From Thiodiazotropha sp050305975 (lineage in GTDB: Bacteria; Pseudomonadota; Gammaproteobacteria; Chromatiales; Chromatiaceae): a stretch of DNA of 64,000 nt. Shown here one piece after another: positions 8,986-18,728 of the stretch (position 1 is its first letter; each line of letters begins with the position of its first letter). Location of the stretch: NCBI GenBank assembly GCA_050305975.1, contig JBNLGI010000188.1, positions 12,435-76,434 of the forward strand, read 5' to 3'. Under the pieces are notes generated by a model that had not been told where the DNA came from, searched no databases, and worked only from the letters and a program-made list of their open reading frames with translations. Position numbers and translations under genes: made by a program.

Positions 8986-10133
8986 ATCCTCAGGCTGAAG
9001 CCAGGGATCGGCGTTATCGAATCAGTCGCCAATCGGCGGTGGTGGGCGCGGCGGTCAACTCTGTGCTGGCGCTGTCCAAGGTTCTCTTCGGCTGGTTGGG
9101 ACAGTCCCAGTCGCTGGTGGCCGACGGCATCCACTCCCTTTCAGATCTGCTGACTGACGCCCTGGTATTCTTTGCCGCCCGTCATGCCAGGGAGGAGCCC
9201 GACGCGGATCACCCCTACGGTCATGGTCGTTTTGAGACCGTCGGCACTCTTGTGTTGGGCGGAATTCTCATCGCGATCGGGTTCGGCATCATCTGGGATG
9301 CGGGCGAGCGACTGTTCGCGCCGGAGCAGCTGAAGCAGCCTGCTGTCTTCACGCTCTATATCGCGGCCTTTTCGATTTTCGCCAACGAAGGACTCTTCTT
9401 CTACACCCGCCATCTGGCGAACAAGATCAATTCCGATCTGCTGCGCGCGAATGCCTGGCACCATCGCAGTGACTCGGTCTCGTCGGTGGTGGTGTTGGTA
9501 GGTATTGGCGGTACCCTGGTCGGTCTCCCCTATCTGGATGCCATTGCCGCCGTGCTGGTCGGTGTGATGGTGGTGCAGATCGGTTGGAACCTGGGGTGGG
9601 GTGCGATGCAGGAGCTGGCCGATGCCGGCCTTGAGGAGGAACACCTCGACAAGATCCGCGAGGTGATCACCAATGTTTCCGGAGTCAACAGTGTCCACAT
9701 GTTGCGCACGCGGCGTCTGGGTGGCCATGCGTTGGCGGATGTGCATGTCCAGGTCGATCCCTGGCTGAGTGTCTCCGAAGGGCATCGGATTGCGGAGGTG
9801 GTGCAGTACGGACTGATCGATCAGGTCGAAGTGCTGGAGGACGTCACCGTCCATATCGATCCCGAAGACGATGAGGAGGGCCCCTCCTGCGCCGGCTTGC
9901 CATTGCGGCAGAAGGCCCAGGCCATGCTCGACGAGCTCTGGTCCCACATCGCCTGTTATGAGGATCGACGTCGCCTGGTGCTCCACTACCTCTCGGGTCG
10001 GATCGATGTCGATCTCTATCTGCCGCTGGTCTGTTATCAGTCGAAGACAGATGCCGATGAACTGCAACATGCCTTTCAAAGGGCACTTGACGGCTCGGAG
10101 ACCTTTCGTTGTGTGCGGATCTGGTTTGGTTAG
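8982..10133 (+). CDS. Cation diffusion facilitator family metal transporter
   Basis: Inner-membrane divalent metal/proton antiporter (383 aa) of the CDF family. It has about six transmembrane helices in the first 210 residues, the ADGIHSLSDLLTD motif in TM2, the DADHPYGHGRFET signature, and HHRSDSVSS in TM5 that supply the HxxxD metal site. A cytosolic domain follows, with an extra C-terminal extension of about 90 residues beyond the FieF length. The start overlaps tusA by 4 nt. Substrate (Fe, Zn, Mn or Co) is not determinable. Why a metal exporter is coupled to a sulfur relay pair is unclear. Confidence 0.9.
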   Translation: MNPQAEARDRRYRISRQSAVVGAAVNSVLALSKVLFGWLGQSQSLVADGIHSLSDLLTDALVFFAARHAREEPDADHPYGHGRFETVGTLVLGGILIAIGFGIIWDAGERLFAPEQLKQPAVFTLYIAAFSIFANEGLFFYTRHLANKINSDLLRANAWHHRSDSVSSVVVLVGIGGTLVGLPYLDAIAAVLVGVMVVQIGWNLGWGAMQELADAGLEEEHLDKIREVITNVSGVNSVHMLRTRRLGGHALADVHVQVDPWLSVSEGHRIAEVVQYGLIDQVEVLEDVTVHIDPEDDEEGPSCAGLPLRQKAQAMLDELWSHIACYEDRRRLVLHYLSGRIDVDLYLPLVCYQSKTDADELQHAFQRALDGSETFRCVRIWFG

Positions 10134-10147
10134 CACTATTTTAGTGC
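10133..10147. promoter_or_regulatory. NtrC-binding box 1 upstream of glnA
   Basis: GCACTATTTTAGTGC is a perfect dyad of the form GCAC-N7-GTGC, the core of the NtrC (GlnG) consensus TGCACYA-N3-TRGTGCA. It overlaps the last base of the CDF gene stop codon. Its centre is 32 bp from box 2, the same separation as the two strong sites upstream of E. coli glnAp2. Confidence 0.85.
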
Positions 10148-10164
10148 GTCGTGCATGGTCATGA

Positions 10165-10179
10165 GCCCCATTATGGTGC
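10165..10179. promoter_or_regulatory. NtrC-binding box 2 upstream of glnA
   Basis: GCCCCATTATGGTGC fits GCAC-N7-GTGC with one mismatch and keeps the CCA-N3-TGG inner bases of the NtrC consensus. It is centred about 60 bp upstream of the transcription start predicted from the sigma-54 promoter, within enhancer range. Confidence 0.8.
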
Positions 10180-10206
10180 ATGGAGTTTTGGCCTTGAACG
10201 ACAGGG

Positions 10207-10222
10207 TGGCAGAGAGCTTGCG
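10207..10222 (+). promoter_or_regulatory. Sigma-54 (RpoN) promoter of glnA
   Basis: TGGCAGAGAGCTTGCG has the invariant GG-N10-GC spacing and matches TGGCACG-N4-TTGCW at nearly all positions. Together with two upstream NtrC boxes it forms the classic nitrogen-responsive glnA promoter. Predicted start is around 10233. Confidence 0.85.
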
Positions 10223-10484
10223 GAGTGACTATCTTTCTCGCTTGGAAAAGAGCCCGTTTTCGTCTCGCTTGCAGTGACTAACTTATTATTTTTTAGGTTG
10301 AATTTATTTTCTCTGGGGCCGTTGTAGACGAACGGCTTAAAGCAGAGAGAGAATGCCTTTTTCGTGGCATGAAACATGCAACCATGCGTTTTTCAAAGCG
10401 TCTGGTATAGTTTTCCGGTCGCCAAAGCTAATGAGTGGCTGACTTAGGTTCAGCATTGAATAACCCAAAAAACTGGAGATGACG

Positions 10485-11891
10485 ATGGCCTTGAAAGCCC
10501 TGAAGATGATCAAAGACAACGATGTGAAATTTGTCGATCTGCGTTTCACCGACACTCGTGGCAAGGAGCAGCACGTGACGCTGCCCACCAGCCAGGTCGA
10601 CGAAGACTTTTTCACCGACGGTAAAATGTTCGACGGTTCATCCATCGCCGGCTGGAAAGGCATCAACGAGTCCGACATGATCCTGATGCCCGAGGACGAC
10701 TCCTCGGTCATGGATCCCTTCTCCGACGAGAACACCCTCATCATCCGCTGCGATATCCTGGAGCCCACCACCATGCAGGGCTATGAGCGCGATCCCCGCT
10801 CCCTGGCCAAGCGCGCCGAGGCCTATCTCGCCTCTACCGGCATCGCAGACACCGCCTACTTCGGTCCCGAGCCCGAGTTCTTCGTGCTGGACGACGTACG
10901 TTGGAGCGTGGACATGAGCGGCTCCATGGTCAAGGTCGACTCCGAAGAGGCCGATTGGAACTCTGAGCGCGTCTACGAAGACGGCAACATCGGTCACCGT
11001 CCCGGCGTCAAGGGCGGCTACTTCCCGGTTCCCCCGGTCGACTCCCTGCACGACCTGCGCGGCGCCATGTGCCTGGCCATGGAAGAGATGGGCGTGGAGA
11101 CCGAGGTGCACCACCACGAGGTGGCCACCGCCGGACAGTGCGAAATCGGCACCAAGTTCAACACGCTGGTGAAACGCGCCGACTGGGTTCAGATCCAGAA
11201 GTACTGCACCTGGAACGTGGCTCACGCCTATGGCAAGACCGCCACCTTTATGCCCAAGCCACTGGTGGGCGACAACGGTTCCGGCATGCACGTGCATCAG
11301 TCACTGGCCAAGGGCGGCGAGAATATCTTCGCCGGCGACCTGTACGGTGGCCTCTCCGAGACCGCCCTCTACTACATCGGCGGCATCATCAAGCACGCCC
11401 GTGCCCTGAACGCCTTCACCAACGCTTCCACCAACTCCTACAAGCGTCTGGTGCCCGGCTTCGAGGCTCCGGTCATGTTGGCCTACTCCGCCCGTAACCG
11501 TTCCGCCTCCATCCGTATCCCGTGGGTTTCCAGCCCGAAGGGCCGTCGTATCGAGGTGCGTTTCCCCGATCCGACCGCCAACCCCTACCTGGCCTTCGCC
11601 GCCATGATGATGGCTGGTCTGGACGGTATCCAGAACAAGATCCACCCGGGCGACGCCATGGACAAGGACCTCTATGATCTGCCGGCCGAAGAGGCTGCCA
11701 ACATCCCCACCGTCTGCCACAGCCTCGACATGGCGCTGGATGCACTGGATGCGGACCGCGGCTTCCTCACCGCCGGTGGCGTCTTCACCGACGATCTGAT
11801 CGATGGCTACATCGCGCTGAAGATGGAAGAGGTCACCACCATGCGCATGACCACCCATCCGGTCGAGTTCGACATGTACTACAGCCTCTGA
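10485..11891 (+). CDS. glnA: Glutamine synthetase type I
   Basis: Dodecameric GSI that makes glutamine from glutamate, ammonia and ATP. The 468-aa protein has the DGSSIAGW motif, the GPEPEFFVLD metal site, GDNGSGMHVHQS near residue 265, and NPYLAFAAMMMAG. LYDLPAEEA near residue 397 contains the tyrosine that GlnE adenylylates. The start at ATG 10485 is preferred over ATG 10479 because GGAG at 10475-10478 is then correctly spaced. Transcription probably starts at the sigma-54 promoter at 10207, and a strong terminator follows. Confidence 0.98.
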   Translation: MALKALKMIKDNDVKFVDLRFTDTRGKEQHVTLPTSQVDEDFFTDGKMFDGSSIAGWKGINESDMILMPEDDSSVMDPFSDENTLIIRCDILEPTTMQGYERDPRSLAKRAEAYLASTGIADTAYFGPEPEFFVLDDVRWSVDMSGSMVKVDSEEADWNSERVYEDGNIGHRPGVKGGYFPVPPVDSLHDLRGAMCLAMEEMGVETEVHHHEVATAGQCEIGTKFNTLVKRADWVQIQKYCTWNVAHAYGKTATFMPKPLVGDNGSGMHVHQSLAKGGENIFAGDLYGGLSETALYYIGGIIKHARALNAFTNASTNSYKRLVPGFEAPVMLAYSARNRSASIRIPWVSSPKGRRIEVRFPDPTANPYLAFAAMMMAGLDGIQNKIHPGDAMDKDLYDLPAEEAANIPTVCHSLDMALDALDADRGFLTAGGVFTDDLIDGYIALKMEEVTTMRMTTHPVEFDMYYSL

Positions 11892-11922
11892 TCGGCTCGT
11901 CTCCGGGCTGACCACGCAGCAG

Positions 11923-11953
11923 GCGCCCTTCTATATGGAGGGCGCTTTTTTTT
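11923..11953 (+). terminator. Rho-independent terminator after glnA
   Basis: GCGCCCT (11923-11929) pairs perfectly with AGGGCGC (11939-11945) across a 9-nt loop and is followed by eight T residues (11946-11953). It lies 32 nt after the glnA stop and separates glnA from the DUF4124 and glnLG genes. Confidence 0.93.
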
Positions 11954-12004
11954 GCGAACTGAATCGCTTGTTTCTTTGTCACCGCATGGTCTATGCTTGG
12001 CTGC

Positions 12005-12529
12005 ATGCGTAACGTCATCATCCTGCTGATCTTTTTTGTCTCCCTGCCCCTGTTTGCGAGGGATGTCTACAAATGGACCAACGCCGAAGGCGTGGTGATC
12101 TATTCGGACACTTATCGCGAAGGGGCGGAACGCATTCGAGTCAGGGACAGCAAGTCAGCGTCCTCCAAACCAAGCAGCGAGGGCGGACAGACACAGTCAG
12201 CCGGGCAGGCTGCCGATGCCGGCGCCGTCAGCTATGAGAGCCTGGAGATCGTGCAGCCTGAAAATGATGCCACCGTGCGCAGCAACGAAGGCACGATCGC
12301 CGTGGGCCTGGCCTTGTCGCCGGGGCTTGCGGAAGGCCATTCGATCAAGGTTCTGGTCGACGGCAGTGAAATGCCGGGCGAAGTGAAGGGCACTCAATTC
12401 TCGCTCAGTAATCTCAACCGGGGTACCCATAGCCTCGAGACCCGGGTGGTTGATGCGGACGGCAATGTGATGATCACCTCCAATCGCATCAATTTTCACC
12501 TGCGACAAGCTTCCATCAATACCCCCTGA
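12005..12529 (+). CDS. DUF4124 domain-containing exported protein
   Basis: Protein of about 174 aa with a clear signal peptide (MRNVIILLIFFVSLPLFA) followed at once by the DUF4124 pattern VYKWTNAEGVVIYSD. The C-terminal half looks like an Ig-type beta-sandwich (IVQPENDATVRSNEGTIAV to LNRGTHSLETRVVDADGNV). Function is unknown; the location between glnA and glnL recurs in related gammaproteobacteria. The start at 12005 gives the best signal peptide; ATG 11993 is the alternative, and neither has a strong ribosome binding site. Confidence 0.8.
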   Translation: MRNVIILLIFFVSLPLFARDVYKWTNAEGVVIYSDTYREGAERIRVRDSKSASSKPSSEGGQTQSAGQAADAGAVSYESLEIVQPENDATVRSNEGTIAVGLALSPGLAEGHSIKVLVDGSEMPGEVKGTQFSLSNLNRGTHSLETRVVDADGNVMITSNRINFHLRQASINTP

Positions 12530-12538
12530 CAGGAAGGC

Positions 12539-12553
12539 GCACTATAATAGTGC
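12539..12553. promoter_or_regulatory. NtrC box overlapping a -10 element upstream of glnL
   Basis: GCACTATAATAGTGC is a perfect 15-bp palindrome of the GCAC-N7-GTGC type. The sigma-70 -10 hexamer TATAAT (12543-12548) lies exactly inside it. In E. coli, NtrC represses glnLp by binding over the promoter, so this site looks like the same autorepression device. No clear -35 is visible. Confidence 0.8.
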
Positions 12554-12731
12554 AGGCGTGCTGTGGTCGTCTGTACATGTGCGCTGGTGTCTTCTCCGGT
12601 ATCCCCAGGCGATAGCCACAGATTCAGCCATAACAAACTGTTTATCCTGGTTTTTGCCTGCTGCCTTTTAGAGATGCAGGTCATGCTCGATTTCTGTGCC
12701 GTTTGGTTCGTTTTTTGCTTATCAAGTCGTC

Positions 12732-13800
12732 ATGAAACCAGAACTCAAAAAAAGCAATCTCGAAAAACAGGTTCTGGAGAACTTAAGTACAGCGATCCTG
12801 CTGTTTGATCGGGATTTCCGCCTTCTCTACCTCAACTCCTCAGCCGAGATGCTGTTCGCTGTGAGCGCACGCAAGGCCATCGGTTTGCCGGTAATGGAGA
12901 TGATCCGTTGTCCCGATAGCCTGTTGGTGTCCAATCTGACCCAATCCCTGGAGAGCGGTCAGCCCTTCACGGAGCGGGAGCATCAACTGACGCTGCCCGA
13001 TGGGCGTGAGATCACCGTGGACTGTACGGTGATCCCGCTGCGATCCGGCTATCGGGTGAATGAACTCCTGGTGGAGATCCAGCAGGTCGACAGACAGTTG
13101 CGGATCACCCGGGAAGAACAGATTCTGGCGCGCAATGAGGCGACGCGGGCTCTGGTTCGTGGTCTGGCCCATGAAATCAAGAACCCTCTGGGTGGCTTGC
13201 GCGGCGCGGCGCAACTGTTGGAGCGCGAACTGGAGGACGAATCGCTGACCGAGTACACCCAGATCATTATCGAGGAGGCGGATCGGCTGCAGAATCTGGT
13301 CAACAACATGCTGGGTCCGAACCGTGTGCCGGAGATGAAACCGGTCAACATCCATCAGATCCTGGAAAGGGTCTGCAACCTGGTGAAGGCGGAAACCGGT
13401 CTGGGACTGACCATCAACAAGGATTACGATCCGAGTATTCCGCAGATCACCGGCGACAGCGATCAATTGATCCAGTCGTTTCTCAATATTTTGCGCAATG
13501 CCGTCCGCGCAGCGGGGACCAAAGGCGTGCTCGGGATTACGACCCGGGTACTGCGCCAGTTCACTATCGGCAATATCCTGCATCGCCTGGTGATCTCGGT
13601 GGAGATCGAGGACAACGGGCCCGGCATACCGAAAGAGCTGCAGGAACGGATCTTTTTTCCCATGGTCACCGGGAGTAACGGCATGGGGCTGGGGCTGTCC
13701 ATTTCACAGACCCTGATCAATCGACACCAGGGCTTGATCGAGTTCACCAGCAAGCCCGGACAAACCGTATTTCGCGTATTACTTCCTTTGGAGCAAGTTG

Positions 13801-13808
<8 letters not shown>
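12732..13808 (+). CDS. glnL: Nitrogen regulation sensor kinase NtrB
   Basis: Cytosolic histidine kinase/phosphatase controlling NtrC according to PII status. A PAS-type N-terminal domain (about residues 15-120) is followed by the phosphoacceptor block RGLAHEIKNPLGG with histidine near 144, the N box, DNGPGIP near 294 and GMGLGLSIS. No membrane segment is present, as expected for NtrB. ATG 12732 is chosen (358 aa) because the upstream GTG 12696 would add residues lacking a ribosome binding site and not typical of NtrB. It overlaps glnG by 8 nt. Confidence 0.94.
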
Positions 13809-15210
<1,402 letters not shown>

Positions 15211-15348
15211 AAGCGCCAGGCAGGATTCACGACGCCGTGAGCCAGGTCATGGCAGAGAGGGAAACCCCCTTCAACCAGGGGTTGCAGGACTTGCCTGGTA
15301 GCGGCAGCGGGTTATCATGCTCGCCCAAGTTTTACAGCAGGTGCACCC

Positions 15349-15747
15349 ATGGACTCCACCACCATCGAGCTGCCCGGCAGCGAAATCGAATCGATCAGCC
15401 TGGAGAACGGCAAGCTCGTCATCCGTTTCTCCCGCGCCTATATCATCAAGACCTTGAGCGGTTCAGTCGAGCGTACCCGCTGGTGGCAGGCCGGTGCGCT
15501 GATTTTCGATGATGCCGAGGTCGAGGGCGAGCTGCCCGCTGCACCCTGCATCTGCGATGGCGGCGATGTGGGAGAGAACATCTACACCTATCGGGACATG
15601 ATCCCGGTACCGCTGGAGAGCAAGGGTCGTGCCCACTGCAGCCTGAAGATCCGGGACCGGGTCGAGCCTTTCCAGGCGTATGCCGCCGGCGTGCGATTGG
15701 CGATGGAGGATCGTCCCCACTACATCGAGCATATCCGACCGGAGTGA
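15349..15747 (+). CDS. Conserved hypothetical protein
   Basis: 132-aa soluble protein, not assigned to a family. It has no signal peptide or membrane helix and a beta-rich pattern (IELPGSEIESISLENGKLVIRF). A CICDGG pair of cysteines is present near residue 66. Codon use matches the neighbours and it is the only long frame of this stretch. It lies 138 nt after glnG and converges with nfi. It may be a small effector or adaptor, but nothing in the sequence shows its job. Confidence 0.65.
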   Translation: MDSTTIELPGSEIESISLENGKLVIRFSRAYIIKTLSGSVERTRWWQAGALIFDDAEVEGELPAAPCICDGGDVGENIYTYRDMIPVPLESKGRAHCSLKIRDRVEPFQAYAAGVRLAMEDRPHYIEHIRPE

Positions 15748-15895
15748 GACGCTTAGGGATGCGTGGGGCGAATCTGACGGGCTCAGATCGGCCGCTGCCG
15801 CATGTCCCGGAGCGCACTCCGGCGGTGTCGAGAGATTATCGTCACGGATATCTTCCCACGCCGATGCCCAGCGGGACGGTCCCTCTCGGGTGAGA

Positions 15896-16555
15896 TCAGC
15901 CGGAGGCCAGTCGGTGTGCTGCGCGGGTGGTCTCCGGCAACTTGTAGCGGGTCGTCGCCGCCAACACATAGTTCACCGCGGTCGGCAGCGAGATGCGATG
16001 GCCGATGGAGACATAGATCGGCTTCACGCCGGCACGGGTGCGCAGCACCGCACCGATCTCCTCTCCCTTGTCGAGCAACGGCACCCAGCCCCCCTTCTCC
16101 TCCGGCACCCGGCCATGGGTGCCGATCAATCGCGTCTTGCCGACCCCGATAGTGGGCGTGTCCGTCAACAGTCCGAGGTGGCAGGCCAGGCCGAAGCGCC
16201 TGGGATGGGCCAGACCCTGGCCGTCGCACAAGACCAGTTCAGGTGGTTGCGCGAGTCGCTCGAGGGCCTCGAGAATTGCGGGTATTTCGCGAAAGGAGAG
16301 CAGTCCGGGCACGTAGGGGAAACCGGTGGGCAGGCGGGCGATGGTCTGCTCAAGGGGTGCGAGGGATGGAAAGTCGAGCACGGCGACCGCCGCGCGGGTG
16401 ACCTTGCCGGCCTCCTCGAAGCCCACATCCACACCGGCGATGCGCGAAGGCGTAACGAATCGATCTTCCCGTATCACCCGATCGCGCAGGCGCTGCTGTA
16501 GCGCAATCGCCTCAGCGGGCGTCAGATCCCATGGGTGGTCTAAATCCTCACACAT
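15896..16555 (-). CDS. nfi: Endonuclease V
   Basis: Deoxyinosine-specific repair endonuclease that cuts the second phosphodiester 3' of hypoxanthine. The 219-aa protein has the family elements IAGVDVGFE with the catalytic aspartate, VPGLLSFREIP with the strand-separating wedge region, VLCDGQGLAHPRRFGLACHLG with the second acidic residue, IGVGKTRL, and IYVSIGHRISLPTAV. It is convergent with the hypothetical gene to its left and divergent from the ODP gene. Length and motifs are normal. Confidence 0.95.
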   Translation of the reverse strand: MCEDLDHPWDLTPAEAIALQQRLRDRVIREDRFVTPSRIAGVDVGFEEAGKVTRAAVAVLDFPSLAPLEQTIARLPTGFPYVPGLLSFREIPAILEALERLAQPPELVLCDGQGLAHPRRFGLACHLGLLTDTPTIGVGKTRLIGTHGRVPEEKGGWVPLLDKGEEIGAVLRTRAGVKPIYVSIGHRISLPTAVNYVLAATTRYKLPETTRAAHRLASG

Positions 16556-16748
16556 TGAACTGCCAGGTCTATTGGTTTACCTCATTGTAGCGTCCCGGTG
16601 GAAACATCACGCATGCCGGATGCACGTGGTCTACATCAATAAAAGCATGAATGACGGAGCAATGTAGTTGCAATCTTGGGTGATCGGTTTAAGCTTCGGG
16701 AAGTTCTGACGCTATAGGAATTTACAGGCGCCCCATCGGGGGGTTGAC

Positions 16749-16781
16749 CGGCCCCGGGCAGGAGATCGCGGGTCGGGGCCG
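16749..16781. other. GC-rich hairpin upstream of the ODP gene
   Basis: CGGCCCC (16749-16755) pairs with GGGGCCG (16775-16781) around a 19-nt loop, about 30 nt before the ODP ATG. There is no T tract. It may be a leader hairpin or chance GC palindrome. Confidence 0.35.
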
Positions 16782-16811
16782 ATTCAGTCATACGAGAGAA
16801 GTCTTCAAGTT

Positions 16812-17570
16812 ATGTCAGTCGAGCTATTCAACAACGGCAGCCACATCTGTGTTGCCTTCAGGGATCTGGTCAACGGAGAGGCTGTCCAGGCAAATCAGTT
16901 TCTGATCTACGACCATCAGCACGCGGCGCTGATCGACCCGGGCGGAGAGTTGACCTATTCGCGGTTGTTCATGGCCATCAGTGACTATATGAATGTCAAG
17001 AAGCTCGACTACGTGGTGGCCTCGCATCAGGATCCGGATATCGTCGCCTCGGTCAACAAGTGGCTGGTGGGCACGGACTGTAAAGTGGTGGTGCCCGCCC
17101 TGTGGGAACGTTTCATCCCCCACTTCACCCGTCCCGGCCGCCTGGTGGATCGGGTGGTGCCGATTCCGGATGAAGGGACCAACCTGGAGTTGGGCAATAT
17201 CCGCCTGATGGCGCTACCGGCCCATTTCCTCCACGCCGAGGGTAATTTCCAGTTTTACGATCCGATCAGTCGCATCCTCTTTTCAGGCGACCTGGGCGCC
17301 AACCTGCCACCGGGCGATCTCAACAAACCGGCCAAGAGCATCGGGGAGCTGATGCCCTATATGGAAGGTTTTCACAAGCGCTACATGAACTCCAACAAGG
17401 TCTGCCGGCTCTGGGCCAACATGGTGCGTCAGCTCGACATCGATATGATCGTGCCCCAGCACGGTCGTGCCTTTATCGGCCGCAAGGCGGTGACCGAGTT
17501 CATCAACTGGATCGAAGGTCTGCAGTGCGGCGTCGATCTGGTGACCCAGGACAACTACCGACTGCCCTAA
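16812..17570 (+). CDS. ODP-type metallo-beta-lactamase-fold di-iron protein
   Basis: Stand-alone 252-aa member of the oxygen-binding di-iron protein (ODP) / flavodiiron-like branch of the MBL fold. Candidate metal ligands are in SHQDPDI near residue 72, LPAHFLHAEGN near 137, SGDLGAN near 160 and PQHGRAF near 217. The HQDPD motif replaces the HxHxDH of hydrolytic MBL enzymes and resembles the HxExD of flavodiiron proteins. There is no flavodoxin domain, so electrons must come from elsewhere or the protein only senses O2, as proposed for Treponema ODP. It lies tail-to-tail with a PDC sensor gene. Confidence 0.82.
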   Translation: MSVELFNNGSHICVAFRDLVNGEAVQANQFLIYDHQHAALIDPGGELTYSRLFMAISDYMNVKKLDYVVASHQDPDIVASVNKWLVGTDCKVVVPALWERFIPHFTRPGRLVDRVVPIPDEGTNLELGNIRLMALPAHFLHAEGNFQFYDPISRILFSGDLGANLPPGDLNKPAKSIGELMPYMEGFHKRYMNSNKVCRLWANMVRQLDIDMIVPQHGRAFIGRKAVTEFINWIEGLQCGVDLVTQDNYRLP

Positions 17571-17598
17571 GCCCGCAGCCGTCGTAAGCCCAAAGCCG

Positions 17599-18582
17599 TC
17601 AGCCGGCGTCGCTCTGCGCGCGCGCCTGCTGACGGTCGGCGGCCAACTCCCCGATCCAGAAGCCCAGGTTCTTTTCCAGGAACTCCGTCACCGGCATGTA
17701 GTGGGAGCCGTCACAGGAGAAGGTCAATCCCAGCATGCCGTTCATGATGTTGATCGAGGCACTGCGCAGATAGATGGTCTCATCGGCAAAGCGTAGCGCC
17801 TTGAACTCCTCCAACACCTCGCGGATCTGCGTCGTAGTGACCTTGGCCCTCGCCGGATAGGGGTAGAGAGGGTAGGCCAACACGATATCGGGATTGATGA
17901 TCTCCTCCACGCCATGGATGCGGTAGCTGTAGGGGTCCTCCATGAGCCAGAATGAGCAGCGGCCGCTGGAGTAGTGGAGCTTGCAGTGGAAGATGCCGTG
18001 ATCCGACATCAGGGAGAGAATGGTCTCGTGCACCGAGTCGATGTTCTCATCCAGGCGGCTGGGTATACGCTGTTGCATGAACAGGGTGCCGCGCACCGCC
18101 GGATCGCCCTTGAACTGCTGCCAGTGGGGTTTGCGCTCGAAGCCGGCGATGTCGCCGACCAGCTTGTCGAGTGAGAAATCGGCGGCGATGAAACCCAGCA
18201 GCTCATCCCCGCACCGCACCGCCTGCAGAGCGGTGACGCACTCGCGGTCGCTGAACTGACTGTGGTAGACCGAGGAGAGCATGATGCCCTTGAAAGGCAG
18301 GTTGTTCTTGAGATAGGGGCGCTTGGAGAGATCCCTCCCCCGCCAGCTCTTGTCCGCTCGTCCCGCTTGAACCAGGGAGGAGATCTCCTGGCCATCCAGA
18401 TCCCAGGCGTAGAGAAATTCGCACTTGGGAATGCTATCGATGTGGTCGAGCAACACCTGGTCGAGCCTGTCGGCGTTTTCCCAGGCGGCGACGCAATTTT
18501 CGGCCAGCTGTGAAAGCGGATCTCCGATTTCGCTGGCGAGGGCGTCTTTTTTATTCAGGATGATCTGTTGCAGTGCTGTCAT
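17599..18582 (-). CDS. PDC (Cache-like) sensor domain protein
   Basis: 327-aa protein whose N-terminal half looks like a single PDC/Cache ligand-binding domain: FLYAWDLDGQEIS near residue 56, RGRDLSKRPYLKN near 82, LSSVYHSQFSDRECVTALQAV near 103 and GFIAADFSLDKL near 132. No transmembrane helix, kinase, GGDEF or methyl-accepting domain follows; the C-terminal half is unassigned. The absence of a membrane anchor and output domain is unusual for PDC domains and suggests a soluble partner protein. It converges on the ODP gene with 28 bp between stops. Confidence 0.65.
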   Translation of the reverse strand: MTALQQIILNKKDALASEIGDPLSQLAENCVAAWENADRLDQVLLDHIDSIPKCEFLYAWDLDGQEISSLVQAGRADKSWRGRDLSKRPYLKNNLPFKGIMLSSVYHSQFSDRECVTALQAVRCGDELLGFIAADFSLDKLVGDIAGFERKPHWQQFKGDPAVRGTLFMQQRIPSRLDENIDSVHETILSLMSDHGIFHCKLHYSSGRCSFWLMEDPYSYRIHGVEEIINPDIVLAYPLYPYPARAKVTTTQIREVLEEFKALRFADETIYLRSASINIMNGMLGLTFSCDGSHYMPVTEFLEKNLGFWIGELAADRQQARAQSDAG

Positions 18583-18728
18583 GAGTACCTCGAATCCGAG
18601 GTGGGATTATAACCCGACAGCGCCGGGTCGATGCGATCGGTCCGGTGGCAGTGAGAAGCTTCAGGCATTTGCGTGTACAATGCCGAGCTTGCCAATCGAG
18701 ACGGTTAATGCCGAGGACAGAGTAGACT

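Larger units (their letters stand above)
10134..10484. other. glnA regulatory region
   Basis: 351 bp holding two NtrC boxes, a sigma-54 promoter and, if that promoter is used, a leader of roughly 250 nt before glnA. The leader is AT-rich in the middle (10270-10310) and contains an extended -10-like TGGTATAGT at 10403-10411 that could be a second, sigma-70 promoter, as E. coli glnA also has two promoters. No open reading frame of its own is supported. Confidence 0.6.

Noticed and set aside
10403..10417. TGGTATAGTTTTCCG as a second sigma-54 site before glnA
   Set aside because: The -12 GC is missing at N10 (CG instead). It is better read as an extended -10 of a sigma-70 promoter.
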